DNA of 64,000 nt from the NCBI RefSeq assembly GCF_038397715.1, contig NZ_CP151633.1, positions 2,170,001 through 2,234,000 on the forward strand. Direction: 5' to 3'. The DNA comes from Microbacterium sp. LWO14-1.2. GTDB lineage: Bacteria > Actinomycetota > Actinomycetes > Actinomycetales > Microbacteriaceae. Under the pieces are notes generated by a model. That model searched no databases, was not told the DNA's origin, and worked only from the letters and a program-made list of their open reading frames with translations. Shown here piece after piece: positions 45,047 through 54,745 of this stretch (position 1 is its first letter; each line of letters starts with the position of its first letter). The position numbers and the translations under genes are program-made.

Positions 45047-46411
45047 ATGAGAATCACCCCACGCACCCGCAGGGCGACGTTCGCCGCTCTCGGGGCTCTC
45101 ACCATCGGCGCGATGATCGCCGGCTGCGGATCCGGCACGCCAGGAGAATCCGCCGACTCCGGCGGCGAGGATGGCGTCACCACGATCCAGTTCTGGCACC
45201 GCAACTTCACGCCGGTCGAGAACGAGTGGTACGAGGACATCATCAAGAAGTTCAACGACTCGCAGGACGAGATCAAGGTCGTCGGCACGCAGGTGCCCGG
45301 CGATGCGTGGGATCAGAAGATGAAGGCCGCGCAGGCCGCGGGCAAGGCGCCTGACATCTACACCCACCCCGGAAGCATCCAGGACGCGGTGAACGCGGGG
45401 CAGCTGCACGAGCTCGACGGGATCGTGCCGGACGACGCCCTCGCCGAGATCTCGGATGCCGCGAAGCCCGTGTCCGAGATCGACGGCACCTATTACGCCT
45501 ATCCGCTGCTGCTCGAGCCGCAGGCGGTGCTGTTCTGGAACAAGGACATGCTGGACGCGGCGGGCGTCGACTCGGAGCAGGGGCCGACCACGTGGGACGA
45601 GCTCATGGACGCGTGCGCCAAGATCCAGCCGACCCTCGCCGACGGGCAGTACTGCATCTCGCCGGCGCAGGACGCGGCGACGTTCGCGTGGTCGACCGTC
45701 GGACAGCAGTACAACTTCGCCGGGCACACCGCGCTGAACTCCGACTGGACCGCCGCCGACATCGACGACGCCGGGTACCGCGACATGATGACGCAGTACA
45801 AGACGCTGTGGGACGAGGGGTACATGCCCAAGCAGCCCCTCGCGGACTACGGCGGGGGCAAGGACTTCGGCGAGGAGAAGGTCGCGTTCAAGGTCTCCGG
45901 GTCGTGGATGCTGTCGGAGATCGGCTCGGACTACGCCGACGTGCTCGGCAAGACCGGGATCGGCCCGATGGTGAACTCGGCGGAGGCCGACGGCCGCACC
46001 GCCACCACGCTCGGTAACTTCAAGTGGGTCGTCGACGCCAAGACCAAGAACGCCGAGGCCGCGGGGAAGTTCCTCTCCTGGGCCATCGCGGGCGACCCCG
46101 AGAACCTCGTGCCGTTCTTCGTCGACACGCAGTTCACCAAGGCGCCGGTGCGGCAGTCGGTGCAGGATGCCGTCGCGGCCGACCCCAAGGCGGCCGACGC
46201 CCCCTGGTCGTCGATCATCACCGAGGAGATCGCCCCGAACGCGATCCCCGAGCCCACCTACCCGTGGGACGTCTCCCTCGCGGTCGGCACCGCCTTCGAG
46301 TCGGTCATGAAGGGGTCCGCGTCGCCGGATGCCGCGATCGACACCGCGAACAAGGCCATCCAGACGGTCATCGACCGCGAGGGTCTCGCCGACAAGGCGC
46401 CGAGCCAGTAG
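45047..46411 (+). CDS. ABC transporter binding lipoprotein of the D-arabinan locus
   Basis: A 454-residue type-1 solute-binding lipoprotein with lipobox ending IAGC (Cys27), mature start TIQFWHRNFTPVENEWYEDI, and the typical GKDFGEEKVAFKVSGSWML segment. The ATG at 45047 follows GAGGAGGA; an upstream in-frame ATG at 44912 overlaps the promoter and is rejected. It is first in an operon with two permeases and a DUF4185 enzyme under the palindromic operator, so D-arabinose oligosaccharides are the likely ligand. Confidence 0.9.
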   Translation: MRITPRTRRATFAALGALTIGAMIAGCGSGTPGESADSGGEDGVTTIQFWHRNFTPVENEWYEDIIKKFNDSQDEIKVVGTQVPGDAWDQKMKAAQAAGKAPDIYTHPGSIQDAVNAGQLHELDGIVPDDALAEISDAAKPVSEIDGTYYAYPLLLEPQAVLFWNKDMLDAAGVDSEQGPTTWDELMDACAKIQPTLADGQYCISPAQDAATFAWSTVGQQYNFAGHTALNSDWTAADIDDAGYRDMMTQYKTLWDEGYMPKQPLADYGGGKDFGEEKVAFKVSGSWMLSEIGSDYADVLGKTGIGPMVNSAEADGRTATTLGNFKWVVDAKTKNAEAAGKFLSWAIAGDPENLVPFFVDTQFTKAPVRQSVQDAVAADPKAADAPWSSIITEEIAPNAIPEPTYPWDVSLAVGTAFESVMKGSASPDAAIDTANKAIQTVIDREGLADKAPSQ

Positions 46412-46490
46412 CACTCCACGCGGGGGTCGGCGCCGCGCGCCGCCCCCGCCTGCGGGTCACGTCAGAACGAGGGAACGGGTGGAGCGAACG

Positions 46491-47417
46491 ATGGTCAGTG
46501 CAGTCTCGACGGAGCGGCGGGCGGTGAGACGCCGCACGGACGCCCGACGCTACCGCGACACGAAGGTCGCGTACCTCTTCCTGCTCCCGGTGGTCGGCCT
46601 GCTCGGGATCTTCGTGATCTGGCCGGCGATCTACGCGGGGTTCCTGTCGTTCCAGAACTGGAGCTTCTACAAGGACCCCGAGTTCGTCGGCTTCCGCAAC
46701 TTCACCGCCGTCCTCAGCGACCCGCTGTTCTGGGCGTCGGTGGGCCGCGGCTTCGCCTTCGTCGCGATGACGGTGCCGCCCATGCTCGTGCTCGCATTCT
46801 TCTTCGCGAGCCTGGTGGTGAGCGTGTCGCGGCGCTTCGCCGGCATCCTCAAGGTCAGCATCTACATCCCCACGATCATCTCGTCGGTCATCACGTCGAT
46901 CATCTTCGTGCTGATGTACGACTACTCGGGCGGACTGCTGAACTGGTTCCTCGGCATCTTCGGCGTCGACCCGATCGCCTGGATCGGCGACCCGGCGTGG
47001 GCGCTGCTCGCGATCGCGATCCCCGCGATCTGGCTGGGCATGGGACTCACGTCGCTCATCATGGTCGCCGCGATGGTCGACATCCCCACCGAGTTCTACG
47101 AGGCGGCGGCGATGGAGGGCGCCAACTGGTGGCAGAAGACCGCCTTCATCACGCTGCCGCAGATGAAGAACATCATCCTGTACCTGCTGATCACCGGATT
47201 CGTCGCGGCCATCCAGCAGTTCGAGCTGCCGCTCGTGATGACAGGCGGCGGGCCGCTGGACTCGACGACCCTGCCGAACCTGTTCATCTTCAACCACTTC
47301 CGCAACGACATCAACGTCGGGTACTCGATCGCCGCCGCGCTCGTCATGTTCGTCGTGCTCGGCACGGTCTCGGCGATCGTCTTCAAGTTCGTCAACTCCG
47401 AGAGGCTGGTGGACTGA
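46491..47417 (+). CDS. ABC transporter permease (MalF-like), D-arabinan locus
   Basis: A 308-residue permease with six membrane segments and EAA loop YEAAAMEGANWWQKTAFITLP. The ATG at 46491 is preceded by GGGTGGAG. It overlaps the next permease by one base (TGATG). Together they would import the products of the DUF4185 enzymes; the ATPase is not encoded here. Confidence 0.92.
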   Translation: MVSAVSTERRAVRRRTDARRYRDTKVAYLFLLPVVGLLGIFVIWPAIYAGFLSFQNWSFYKDPEFVGFRNFTAVLSDPLFWASVGRGFAFVAMTVPPMLVLAFFFASLVVSVSRRFAGILKVSIYIPTIISSVITSIIFVLMYDYSGGLLNWFLGIFGVDPIAWIGDPAWALLAIAIPAIWLGMGLTSLIMVAAMVDIPTEFYEAAAMEGANWWQKTAFITLPQMKNIILYLLITGFVAAIQQFELPLVMTGGGPLDSTTLPNLFIFNHFRNDINVGYSIAAALVMFVVLGTVSAIVFKFVNSERLVD

Positions 47418-48322
47418 TGGTCACCATCGCGCCGCAGGACACCACGCGCGGGATCGTGCTCGCAGGGACCGAGCCGTCCCGGCGCGCCCGCCTGCCGAGG
47501 ACCCCCGGATCGTGGGCGACGGTCATCGCGAAGATGCTCGCAGGAGCGGTGTTCCTCGTGGCGGCGCTGTTCCCGCTCGCCTGGATGATCATCGCCGGAT
47601 TCAAGTCGAAGACCGAGGTCATCCAGACCCCGTTCCAGTTCTTCCCCGAGGTGTGGCGCTGGGAGAACTACGCGCAGATCCTCGCCGACCCCACCTTCAC
47701 CCGCACGATGCTGTGGACGTTCGGCGGCGCGGTGCTCTTCACGCTGCTGAGCCTGACCGTCAACTCGCTCGCCGCCTACGCGTTCGCTCGCCTCGACTTC
47801 CGGTTCCAGCGCACGCTGTGGGTCATCGTCATCACGACCATGTTCATCCCGGGGATGACGATCCTGCTCACAAGCTTCATCGTCGTGACCCGGCTGTCGA
47901 TGCTCGACACGCTCGCCGTGCTGGTGCTGCCTGGGGCTGCGAGCGCCGGCACGGTGTTCTTCATCCGCCAGTTCTACCTGAACATCCCCGCCAGCCTCGA
48001 GGAGGCCGCGATGCTCGACGGCTGCGGACGGTTCGCGATCTTCGTGCGCATCTTCCTGCCGCTGTCGAAGCCGCCGTTCGTGGTCATGGGCATCACGTCG
48101 TTCCTCGCGTACTGGAACTCCTACGTGTGGCCGATCCTCACCATCACCACGCCCGAGCGCTTCGTCGTGCAGCAGTTCCTCGCGACGTTCCGGTCCGAGC
48201 GCACGAGCGAGCTGGGGCTGCTCATGGCCGGCTCGGTGCTGGCCGCGGCGCCCGTCATGATCCTGTTCCTCATCTTCCAGCGCCAGATCATCGGAAACAT
48301 CAAGATGGCCGGTCTGAAGTAG
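47417..48322 (+). CDS. ABC transporter permease (MalG-like), D-arabinan locus
   Basis: A 301-residue permease with six membrane segments and EAA loop LEEAAMLDGCGRFAIFVRIF. It is the partner of the upstream permease and is followed 44 bases later by the Tat-exported DUF4185 enzyme in the same operon. Confidence 0.92.
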   Translation: MVTIAPQDTTRGIVLAGTEPSRRARLPRTPGSWATVIAKMLAGAVFLVAALFPLAWMIIAGFKSKTEVIQTPFQFFPEVWRWENYAQILADPTFTRTMLWTFGGAVLFTLLSLTVNSLAAYAFARLDFRFQRTLWVIVITTMFIPGMTILLTSFIVVTRLSMLDTLAVLVLPGAASAGTVFFIRQFYLNIPASLEEAAMLDGCGRFAIFVRIFLPLSKPPFVVMGITSFLAYWNSYVWPILTITTPERFVVQQFLATFRSERTSELGLLMAGSVLAAAPVMILFLIFQRQIIGNIKMAGLK

Positions 48323-48366
48323 GGCCGGCCGACGCAGAGCGACACCCACACGGAAAGAGGTCGACG

Positions 48367-49479
48367 ATGACCGAGCAGCACACATCCCCGCTCATCTCCC
48401 GCCGAGGCATCCTGCAGGGCGCGCTCGCGCTCGGCGCCGGGATGCTGGCGGCACCCGCGGTCGGAATCGGCGCCGCCGCTCCGGCATCCGCCGCCGGCCC
48501 GCTCACCGTCACGAGACTGAAGGTGCTCGCCGGGACGCAGAGTCCCGTGCAGTACGGGATCGGGGCGACCGATCTCGGCATCCCGGCTCGCACGCCGGAC
48601 GGACGTCTGCTGTTCGTCTTCGGCGACACGTGGGCCGATCACGTCGGAGGCGCGAACTGGCGTTCGCCTGTCGGTCTTTACTCGTCGACCACGAACCTCG
48701 CCGCCGGGGTCGTCTTCACCGGCTCGGCCGGAGCGGGCGCCAACACGCAGGGTGTGGCGCCGCAGTTCTGGTACTACCCGCACGATGCGTACTTCACGAC
48801 CGTCATCCCGTCGGACGTCATCACGATCGGCTCGCGCATGTATCTGCACGCGATCGTGAACGGCCCGCAGTTCGGGGCGGTGCGATGGACCGAGCTGTGG
48901 AAGTCCGACGACAACGGCGCCACCTGGCAGCACACCGGGCTGCAGTTCCCGGCGGATATGGCGGGCGGCAAGTTCCAGTGCATCACGTGGGGCCTCGGCA
49001 ACGACGGATACGTGTACATCTACGGCACCGGGTTCCAGCGCGACAAGGGCATCGTGCTCTACCGTGTGCCGTCGAATGACATGACCACCCTGTCGGCCTA
49101 CCAGCCCTGGGGCTTCGCGAACGGCTCGTGGGGCTGGGGCAAGCCCGTGACCGAGATCCTGCCCGGTGGCTTCGGGGAGATGTGCCTGCGGCCGCTCGGC
49201 GGCAAGTGGATCCTCACCTGGTTCAACGCGGCCGCGTACCGGATCGACGCGATGGTGCTGAACACCCCGACCGACAATCTCTACACCGCCGCGAAGACCA
49301 CCCTGCTGACCGGCACGGAGTGGGGGCAGGAGGACTCCTCCCACGTCGCCCAGCTCTACGGCGGGTACATCATCCCCGGGTCGACGCTGTCTGACCTGCA
49401 CCTCAGCGTCAGCCAGTGGAACACCGGCAACAACAGCGTCTACCACTCCGAGCAGTTCCGCGTGCAGGGGCTCGTGTAG
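48367..49479 (+). CDS. Tat-exported DUF4185 (GH183-type) protein, candidate endo-D-arabinanase
   Basis: A 370-residue protein with a twin-arginine signal (SRRGILQGALALGAGM, R12-R13, cleavage near ASA at about residue 43) and a DUF4185 domain: IGATDLGIPARTPDGRLLFV, FGDTWADHVGG, ELWKSDDNGATWQHTG. It is the last gene of the importer operon. Compared with the lipoprotein homologue at 43744 it is probably released or wall-bound, so the two may act on different polymer fractions. GH183 endo-D-arabinanase activity is inferred from family. Confidence 0.85.
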   Translation: MTEQHTSPLISRRGILQGALALGAGMLAAPAVGIGAAAPASAAGPLTVTRLKVLAGTQSPVQYGIGATDLGIPARTPDGRLLFVFGDTWADHVGGANWRSPVGLYSSTTNLAAGVVFTGSAGAGANTQGVAPQFWYYPHDAYFTTVIPSDVITIGSRMYLHAIVNGPQFGAVRWTELWKSDDNGATWQHTGLQFPADMAGGKFQCITWGLGNDGYVYIYGTGFQRDKGIVLYRVPSNDMTTLSAYQPWGFANGSWGWGKPVTEILPGGFGEMCLRPLGGKWILTWFNAAAYRIDAMVLNTPTDNLYTAAKTTLLTGTEWGQEDSSHVAQLYGGYIIPGSTLSDLHLSVSQWNTGNNSVYHSEQFRVQGLV

Positions 49480-49593
49480 GCGGGTGGTCATATGCTGCTC
49501 TCCGTGACCGGCGCGAGCGGCGTGCTGGGACCGATGGAAGGACTGGCGTGCAGGCCGCCGCCACTGCATTCTCGCCCGCGAACCGACCCCTGA

Positions 49594-49599
49594 TAGTAT
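49594..49599 (+). promoter_or_regulatory. -10 element of the toxin-antitoxin pair
   Basis: TAGTAT lies seven bases before the ATG at 49607 in an A/T-rich patch (TGATAGTATTTGCTATATG) that also forms a small ATAG/CTAT inverted repeat. This fits a leaderless, autoregulated operon. Confidence 0.55.
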
Positions 49600-49606
49600 T
49601 TGCTAT

Positions 49607-50089
49607 ATGAGTAGTGCTGCGTTCAAGGAAATTCGGCAGGAGGCTCGGCGCGCGGATGCGCTGCATCGCCACGCGCGCGGCCTGTTGGTCGATGCCGTGC
49701 ATCGCGCAGCAGCGGAGGGGGCGAATCAGCGAGAGATCGCCGCTTTGGTGGGGCGCAGTCAGCCCGAGGTATCGCGCCTTCTCAAGCAGAGCCGACCGGG
49801 TCCGCTGGCTCTTCGCATTGCGACGAAGCGGGAGAGCCTGCTCGAGATCCTCGCGAAGCACGGCGTCGAGGAGGCGCTCGTCTTCGGCAGCGTCGCGACT
49901 CGCGATGAGGGGCCTCATTCCGATATCGATCTGCTGATCGACGTTCCGAACGTGATGGGCCTGGGGGCGATCGCCCGGCTGGAGCAGGAGCTGCGGGTCG
50001 CCCTCGAAGCTCAGGTTGACGTCGTCCCGTTGCGCTCACTTCCGACATACGTCAAGGAACGAGTGCTCGCGGAGGCGGTGCCGCTCTGA
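49607..50089 (+). CDS. MntA-type nucleotidyltransferase antitoxin with fused helix-turn-helix
   Basis: A 160-residue protein. Residues 38-62 form a helix-turn-helix (ANQREIAALVGRSQPEVSRL). Residues 80-160 are a minimal nucleotidyltransferase with Gly94-Ser95, Asp106 and Asp108 in GSVATRDEGPHSDIDLLID, and a third Asp138 in QVDVVPL. In the known HepT-MntA system the nucleotidyltransferase adds AMP to the HEPN toxin and silences it. The extra DNA-binding domain suggests it also represses its own promoter. It overlaps the toxin gene by four bases. Confidence 0.85.
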   Translation: MSSAAFKEIRQEARRADALHRHARGLLVDAVHRAAAEGANQREIAALVGRSQPEVSRLLKQSRPGPLALRIATKRESLLEILAKHGVEEALVFGSVATRDEGPHSDIDLLIDVPNVMGLGAIARLEQELRVALEAQVDVVPLRSLPTYVKERVLAEAVPL

Positions 50090-50457
50090 GTCGGACGACG
50101 GCAGAGCTCGTAGCGGAAGCGATCGCTCACCTCGACGCCCTTCACCGCCACCTCGATCGAGGCAGCATTGACGACGAGACTGTTGCGGATGCCGTGTCGC
50201 TGCGTCTGGCGGCCATGATCGAGGCTCTACATCGCGGTGCGCCGGACCTCACGACGGACCTGTTCGGAGATGAGTGGATCGTGATCTGGGGAATGCGGAA
50301 CCGTATCGCGCACGGCTACGCCTGGATCGATATCGAGACCGTGCGGGTCACAGTCGGACAGGACATCCCCTCCGTCGAAGGGGCTCTCCGAGACCTCCAC
50401 GCACGGCTGATGAGCGACGACGAGGATACGACACCAGACTCGTCCGCGGCGAGGTAG
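50086..50457 (+). CDS. HepT-type HEPN RNase toxin, apparent CTG start
   Basis: A 123-residue HEPN/DUF86-like protein. The RX4HXY motif is RNRIAHGY at residues 71-78: Arg71 and His76 would form the RNase site, and Tyr78 is the residue modified by MntA in studied systems. HEPN helices extend to the very first codon, CTG, which overlaps the antitoxin stop (CTGA), with GGAGG at 50071-50075 ten bases before it. There is no ATG, GTG or TTG in frame until GTG at 50173, which would remove a conserved helix. I therefore call CTG as the start. Confidence 0.75.
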   Translation: MSRTTAELVAEAIAHLDALHRHLDRGSIDDETVADAVSLRLAAMIEALHRGAPDLTTDLFGDEWIVIWGMRNRIAHGYAWIDIETVRVTVGQDIPSVEGALRDLHARLMSDDEDTTPDSSAAR

Positions 50458-50481
50458 GCGGCGGATCAGGATCAGTACTGC

Positions 50482-51603
<1,122 letters not shown>

Positions 51604-51610
51604 GGCGGCC

Positions 51611-51639
51611 AATGTAATCGATTTCAGGATGGAACACCA
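51611..51639 (-). promoter_or_regulatory. GH172 promoter with operator variant
   Basis: On the minus strand, GAAATCGATTAC (51614-51625) matches the locus palindrome except in the last arm, and overlaps the -10 TACATT (51611-51616). A weak -35, TGGTGT, lies 17 bases upstream. A regulator at the palindrome would cover this promoter and sits 83 bases from the lacI start. Confidence 0.7.
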
Positions 51640-51707
51640 GAGATCCCGTGATCGCGCGCTACTGTTGCTGGAGATCCGGCTCGGCCGGGCACAGCAATGA
51701 GGTTCGA

Positions 51708-52694
51708 ATGGCCACCATCTACGACGTCGCGGAACTCGCCGGAGTGTCTCCCGCCACGGTCTCGCGCGTCTTCAACGGCACGAGTGTGTCGGAGGACAAG
51801 GTGGCCGCGGTGCGCGACGCCGCGGCGAAACTGAGTTTCACCCCCAACCGGATGGCTCGCTCCCTGCGTCGGCAGAGCTCCGAGGTGATCGCCCTCGTCA
51901 TCCCCGACATCGAGAACCCGTACTTCACCGAGATGGCCCGCGGCGTCGAGGACGTCGCGTCCGAGGCAGGCTACTCGGTCGTGCTCTGCAACTCCGACTC
52001 CCAGGTCGAAAAGGAGGCGACGTATCTGCGGATCGCGATCGCCGAGCACATGTCCGGCGTCATCATCGCGACCGCCGACGAGAGTACCAAGCTCGACACG
52101 ATCCTCGCCACGGGGCGCCCGGTCGTCGCGGTCGACCGCAGCACGGCCTACGACATCGACGGAGTCGTCATGGCGAACAGGGCGGCAGGGACGTCGGCCG
52201 CGAAAGACCTGTTGGATGCCGGATACCGCCGCATCGCATACATCGGCGGGCCCGAGCACATCGACACCGCCGCCGAGCGCGCGGCAGGATGGCGGGCGGC
52301 GCTGACCAGGGTGCAGCCCGACCTCGACGTCGACGGACTCGCTCGCTTCGCATCCTTCCGCGTGGACGGCGGCCGGGAGGCGATGGAGGAGCTGCTCGCG
52401 CTGCCCGAACCACCCGACGCCGTCGTCGCCGGCAACAACCTCATCGGAGTCGGCGCGATCCAGGTGCTGACGGAGCGCGGCCTCACCCCGCCGCGCGTGG
52501 GCGTCGCGGTGATCGGTTCGCTGCCGTTCACGACGCTCTCTCCCAGCGCGGTGACGGTCGTGCGGCTCCCTGCGCGACACATGGGCGTGACGGCGGCGCG
52601 GATGCTGCTCGAGCGCATCGGCGGTGACACGCAGCCCTCGCGCACCGTGGTGCTGCGCAACGAGATCCAGCCGGCACGGACCGCGCGGGCCTGA
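51708..52694 (+). CDS. LacI-family repressor of the D-arabinan locus
   Basis: A 328-residue LacI-type regulator. The N-terminal helix-turn-helix is TIYDVAELAGVSPATVSRVF, followed by the hinge helix NRMARSLRRQSS and a periplasmic-binding-like sensor domain. LacI proteins bind near-perfect palindromes with a central CG, and such a palindrome (GAAATCGATTTC) recurs at promoters 8 kb upstream and 0.5 kb downstream of this gene, with a variant beside it. I infer it is their regulator and that D-arabinose, an oligosaccharide or D-ribulose is the inducer. The ATG at 51708 is chosen over an upstream in-frame start. Confidence 0.9.
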   Translation: MATIYDVAELAGVSPATVSRVFNGTSVSEDKVAAVRDAAAKLSFTPNRMARSLRRQSSEVIALVIPDIENPYFTEMARGVEDVASEAGYSVVLCNSDSQVEKEATYLRIAIAEHMSGVIIATADESTKLDTILATGRPVVAVDRSTAYDIDGVVMANRAAGTSAAKDLLDAGYRRIAYIGGPEHIDTAAERAAGWRAALTRVQPDLDVDGLARFASFRVDGGREAMEELLALPEPPDAVVAGNNLIGVGAIQVLTERGLTPPRVGVAVIGSLPFTTLSPSAVTVVRLPARHMGVTAARMLLERIGGDTQPSRTVVLRNEIQPARTARA

Positions 52695-52728
52695 CTTCGC
52701 CGACTGCCCCCGGCTACGGCGAATCCGG

Positions 52729-53022
52729 CTACTGCGACTTCCAGAACCGTGTCGCCAGATTGGTGAGCTCGGTGTCGAGGTCGTCGACCTTCGACTCGAC
52801 GCGCGTGAGGCGGCTCTCGATGACGTCCAACCGTCCGTTCACCTCGCCGCGGAACCCGTTCAGCTCCCCACGGAATCCGCCCAGCTCCCCCAGCATCTCG
52901 CTGCGGAGGCCGCCGACCTCGGCGCGGATCACCCGGCTGAACTGCGTGGTCATGAGGGTCATGCCGCCGAGCATCATCGCGGCGAACACGCCGATCACGG
53001 TCCAGGTCTGGGGTTCGGTCAT
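52729..53022 (-). CDS. Small membrane protein with coiled-coil tail
   Basis: A 97-residue protein: one N-terminal membrane helix (WTVIGVFAAMMLGGMTLMTT, residues 6-25), then a heptad-rich coiled coil with repeated GGFRGELNGFRGEVNGRLDV units to residue 90. Members of this kind are common and uncharacterised in Microbacteriaceae. It lies antisense between the lacI and kinase genes and may be unrelated to sugar use. Confidence 0.65.
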   Translation of the reverse strand: MTEPQTWTVIGVFAAMMLGGMTLMTTQFSRVIRAEVGGLRSEMLGELGGFRGELNGFRGEVNGRLDVIESRLTRVESKVDDLDTELTNLATRFWKSQ

Positions 53023-53160
53023 CTCCACGACTCCATTCTGCGAGCGAAAGCCCAGGTTGTCACGGTATTTCGGTCCCTCGTCGCGCCGAGCGCCGGTTCG
53101 GTCCGCAAGGCGTGGACAGCTCGTCACCGGCCCGCTCCGGTGCAGCAATGGTCGGAGCGC

Positions 53161-53190
53161 TTGCACGTTGAAATCGATTTCGCGTACAGT
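53161..53190 (+). promoter_or_regulatory. Kinase-GH116-isomerase promoter with GAAATCGATTTC in the spacer
   Basis: TTGCAC (53161-53166), 18-base spacer, TACAGT (53185-53190). The perfect palindrome GAAATCGATTTC (53170-53181) lies inside the spacer, as at 44920. It drives a three-gene operon joined by ATGA overlaps. Confidence 0.9.
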
Positions 53191-53236
53191 TGCGAGAGAT
53201 TTCAGAATCACCGGCCCGGGTTTCAAGGAGGACACC

Positions 53237-54745
53237 ATGCGCTGCACCCTCGGGGTGGACATCGGCACATCCAGCAGCAAGGGCGTGCTGGTGGATGCCG
53301 ACGGCGCGATCGTCGCCACCGCGACTCGGTCGCACGACGTCTCCCGCCCGCGCACGGGGTGGGTCGAGATGGACGGCGACGTGTGGTGGGACGAGTTCGT
53401 CGACCTCGCCCGCGAACTCCTCGCTGCGGTGCCCGACGCCGAGGTCGCCGGCGTCGGCGTGAGCGGCATGGGCCCCTGCATCCTCCTCGCCGACGAGGAC
53501 GATCGCCCCGTCCGACCGGCGATCCTCTACGGCGTCGACACCCGTTCCACCGCGCAGATCGAGCGGATGACGCGGGAACTGGGCGAGTCGGAGATCACGC
53601 GCATCGGCGGATCGACCCTGACCTCGCAGGCCGGAGGCCCCAAGCTCGTCTGGGTCGCCGACGAGGAGCCCGACGTGTGGCAGCGCGCGCGCCGGGTGTA
53701 CATGCCGGCCTCGTGGCTCGCCCGACGCCTGACCGGCGCCTACGTGCTCGACCACCAGTCGGCGAGCCAGGTCTCGCCTCTCTACGACATCGAGCGCGAG
53801 GCGTGGCACGACGAGTGGTGGCAGCGGTACGCGTCGTCGATCGAGCAGCCGCCGCTGCTCTGGGCCGGCGATGTCGCCGGCGCCGTCTCCGCCGACGCGG
53901 CGCAGGCCACCGGCATCCCTGAGGGCACTCCCGTGATCGCCGGCACGATCGACGCATGGACCGAGGCCGTCAGCGTCGGTGCGCACGGGCTCGGCGACCT
54001 CATGCTCATGTACGGCACGACGATGTTCCTCGTCGCGACGGGCGAGGAGACGCTGCGCACGCCCTCCATGTGGACCACGGCCGGGGCCTTCGCCGGTACG
54101 AGGAACCTGGCGGGTGGGCTCTCGACGTCCGGCGCCCTCACCGCGTGGCTCAAGGACCTCACGGGCGCCGACTACCCGCAGCTGCTCGCCGAGGCGACCG
54201 CCTCCGGCGCCGGGGCCCGCGGACTGCTCGTGCTCCCGTACTTCGCGGGGGAGCGCACGCCCATCCAGGATCCGGACGCCCGCGGCGTCATCGCCGGGCT
54301 CACCCTGGCCCACACCCGCGGTGACCTCTACCGCGCCGCGCTCGAGGCGACCGCCCTCGGTGTGCGGCACAACGTCGAGACGATGCGTGCAGCGGGCGCG
54401 GACATCCGCCGCATCGTCGCGGTCGGCGGCGGCACGCAGGGACGGCTCTGGCTGCAGATCGTCTCCGACGTCACCGGCCTCGTGCAGGAGGTGCCGGCGA
54501 CGACGATCGGCGCGAGCTACGGCGCCGCCTTCCTCGCGGCGGTCGCCACGGTCGAAGGCGATGCCACGGCCGACGGCGAAGCGCCGAGCATCGCCGCGTG
54601 GAACCCCGTCACCGAGACCATCCGTCCCGACGACTCGCTGCGCGAGCTCTACGACGAGCTGTTCGACCGCTACACCCGCCTCTACCGCGAGACGGCGGAC
54701 GTCGTTCACGAGCTCGCCGCCGAGCAGAGGGGCGCGTCGGCATGA
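53237..54745 (+). CDS. FGGY-family carbohydrate kinase, candidate D-ribulokinase
   Basis: A 502-residue FGGY kinase. The phosphate-binding start is LGVDIGTSSSKGVLVDADG; YFAGERTPIQDPDARGVIAG and the C-terminal IVAVGGGTQGRLWLQIVSDV follow. The group includes xylulokinase, gluconokinase and ribulokinase. Because the operon ends in a D-arabinose/L-fucose-type isomerase that makes D-ribulose, phosphorylation of D-ribulose to the 5-phosphate is the most economical role. AAGGAGG lies before the ATG. It overlaps the GH116 gene by four bases (ATGA). Confidence 0.88.
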   Translation: MRCTLGVDIGTSSSKGVLVDADGAIVATATRSHDVSRPRTGWVEMDGDVWWDEFVDLARELLAAVPDAEVAGVGVSGMGPCILLADEDDRPVRPAILYGVDTRSTAQIERMTRELGESEITRIGGSTLTSQAGGPKLVWVADEEPDVWQRARRVYMPASWLARRLTGAYVLDHQSASQVSPLYDIEREAWHDEWWQRYASSIEQPPLLWAGDVAGAVSADAAQATGIPEGTPVIAGTIDAWTEAVSVGAHGLGDLMLMYGTTMFLVATGEETLRTPSMWTTAGAFAGTRNLAGGLSTSGALTAWLKDLTGADYPQLLAEATASGAGARGLLVLPYFAGERTPIQDPDARGVIAGLTLAHTRGDLYRAALEATALGVRHNVETMRAAGADIRRIVAVGGGTQGRLWLQIVSDVTGLVQEVPATTIGASYGAAFLAAVATVEGDATADGEAPSIAAWNPVTETIRPDDSLRELYDELFDRYTRLYRETADVVHELAAEQRGASA

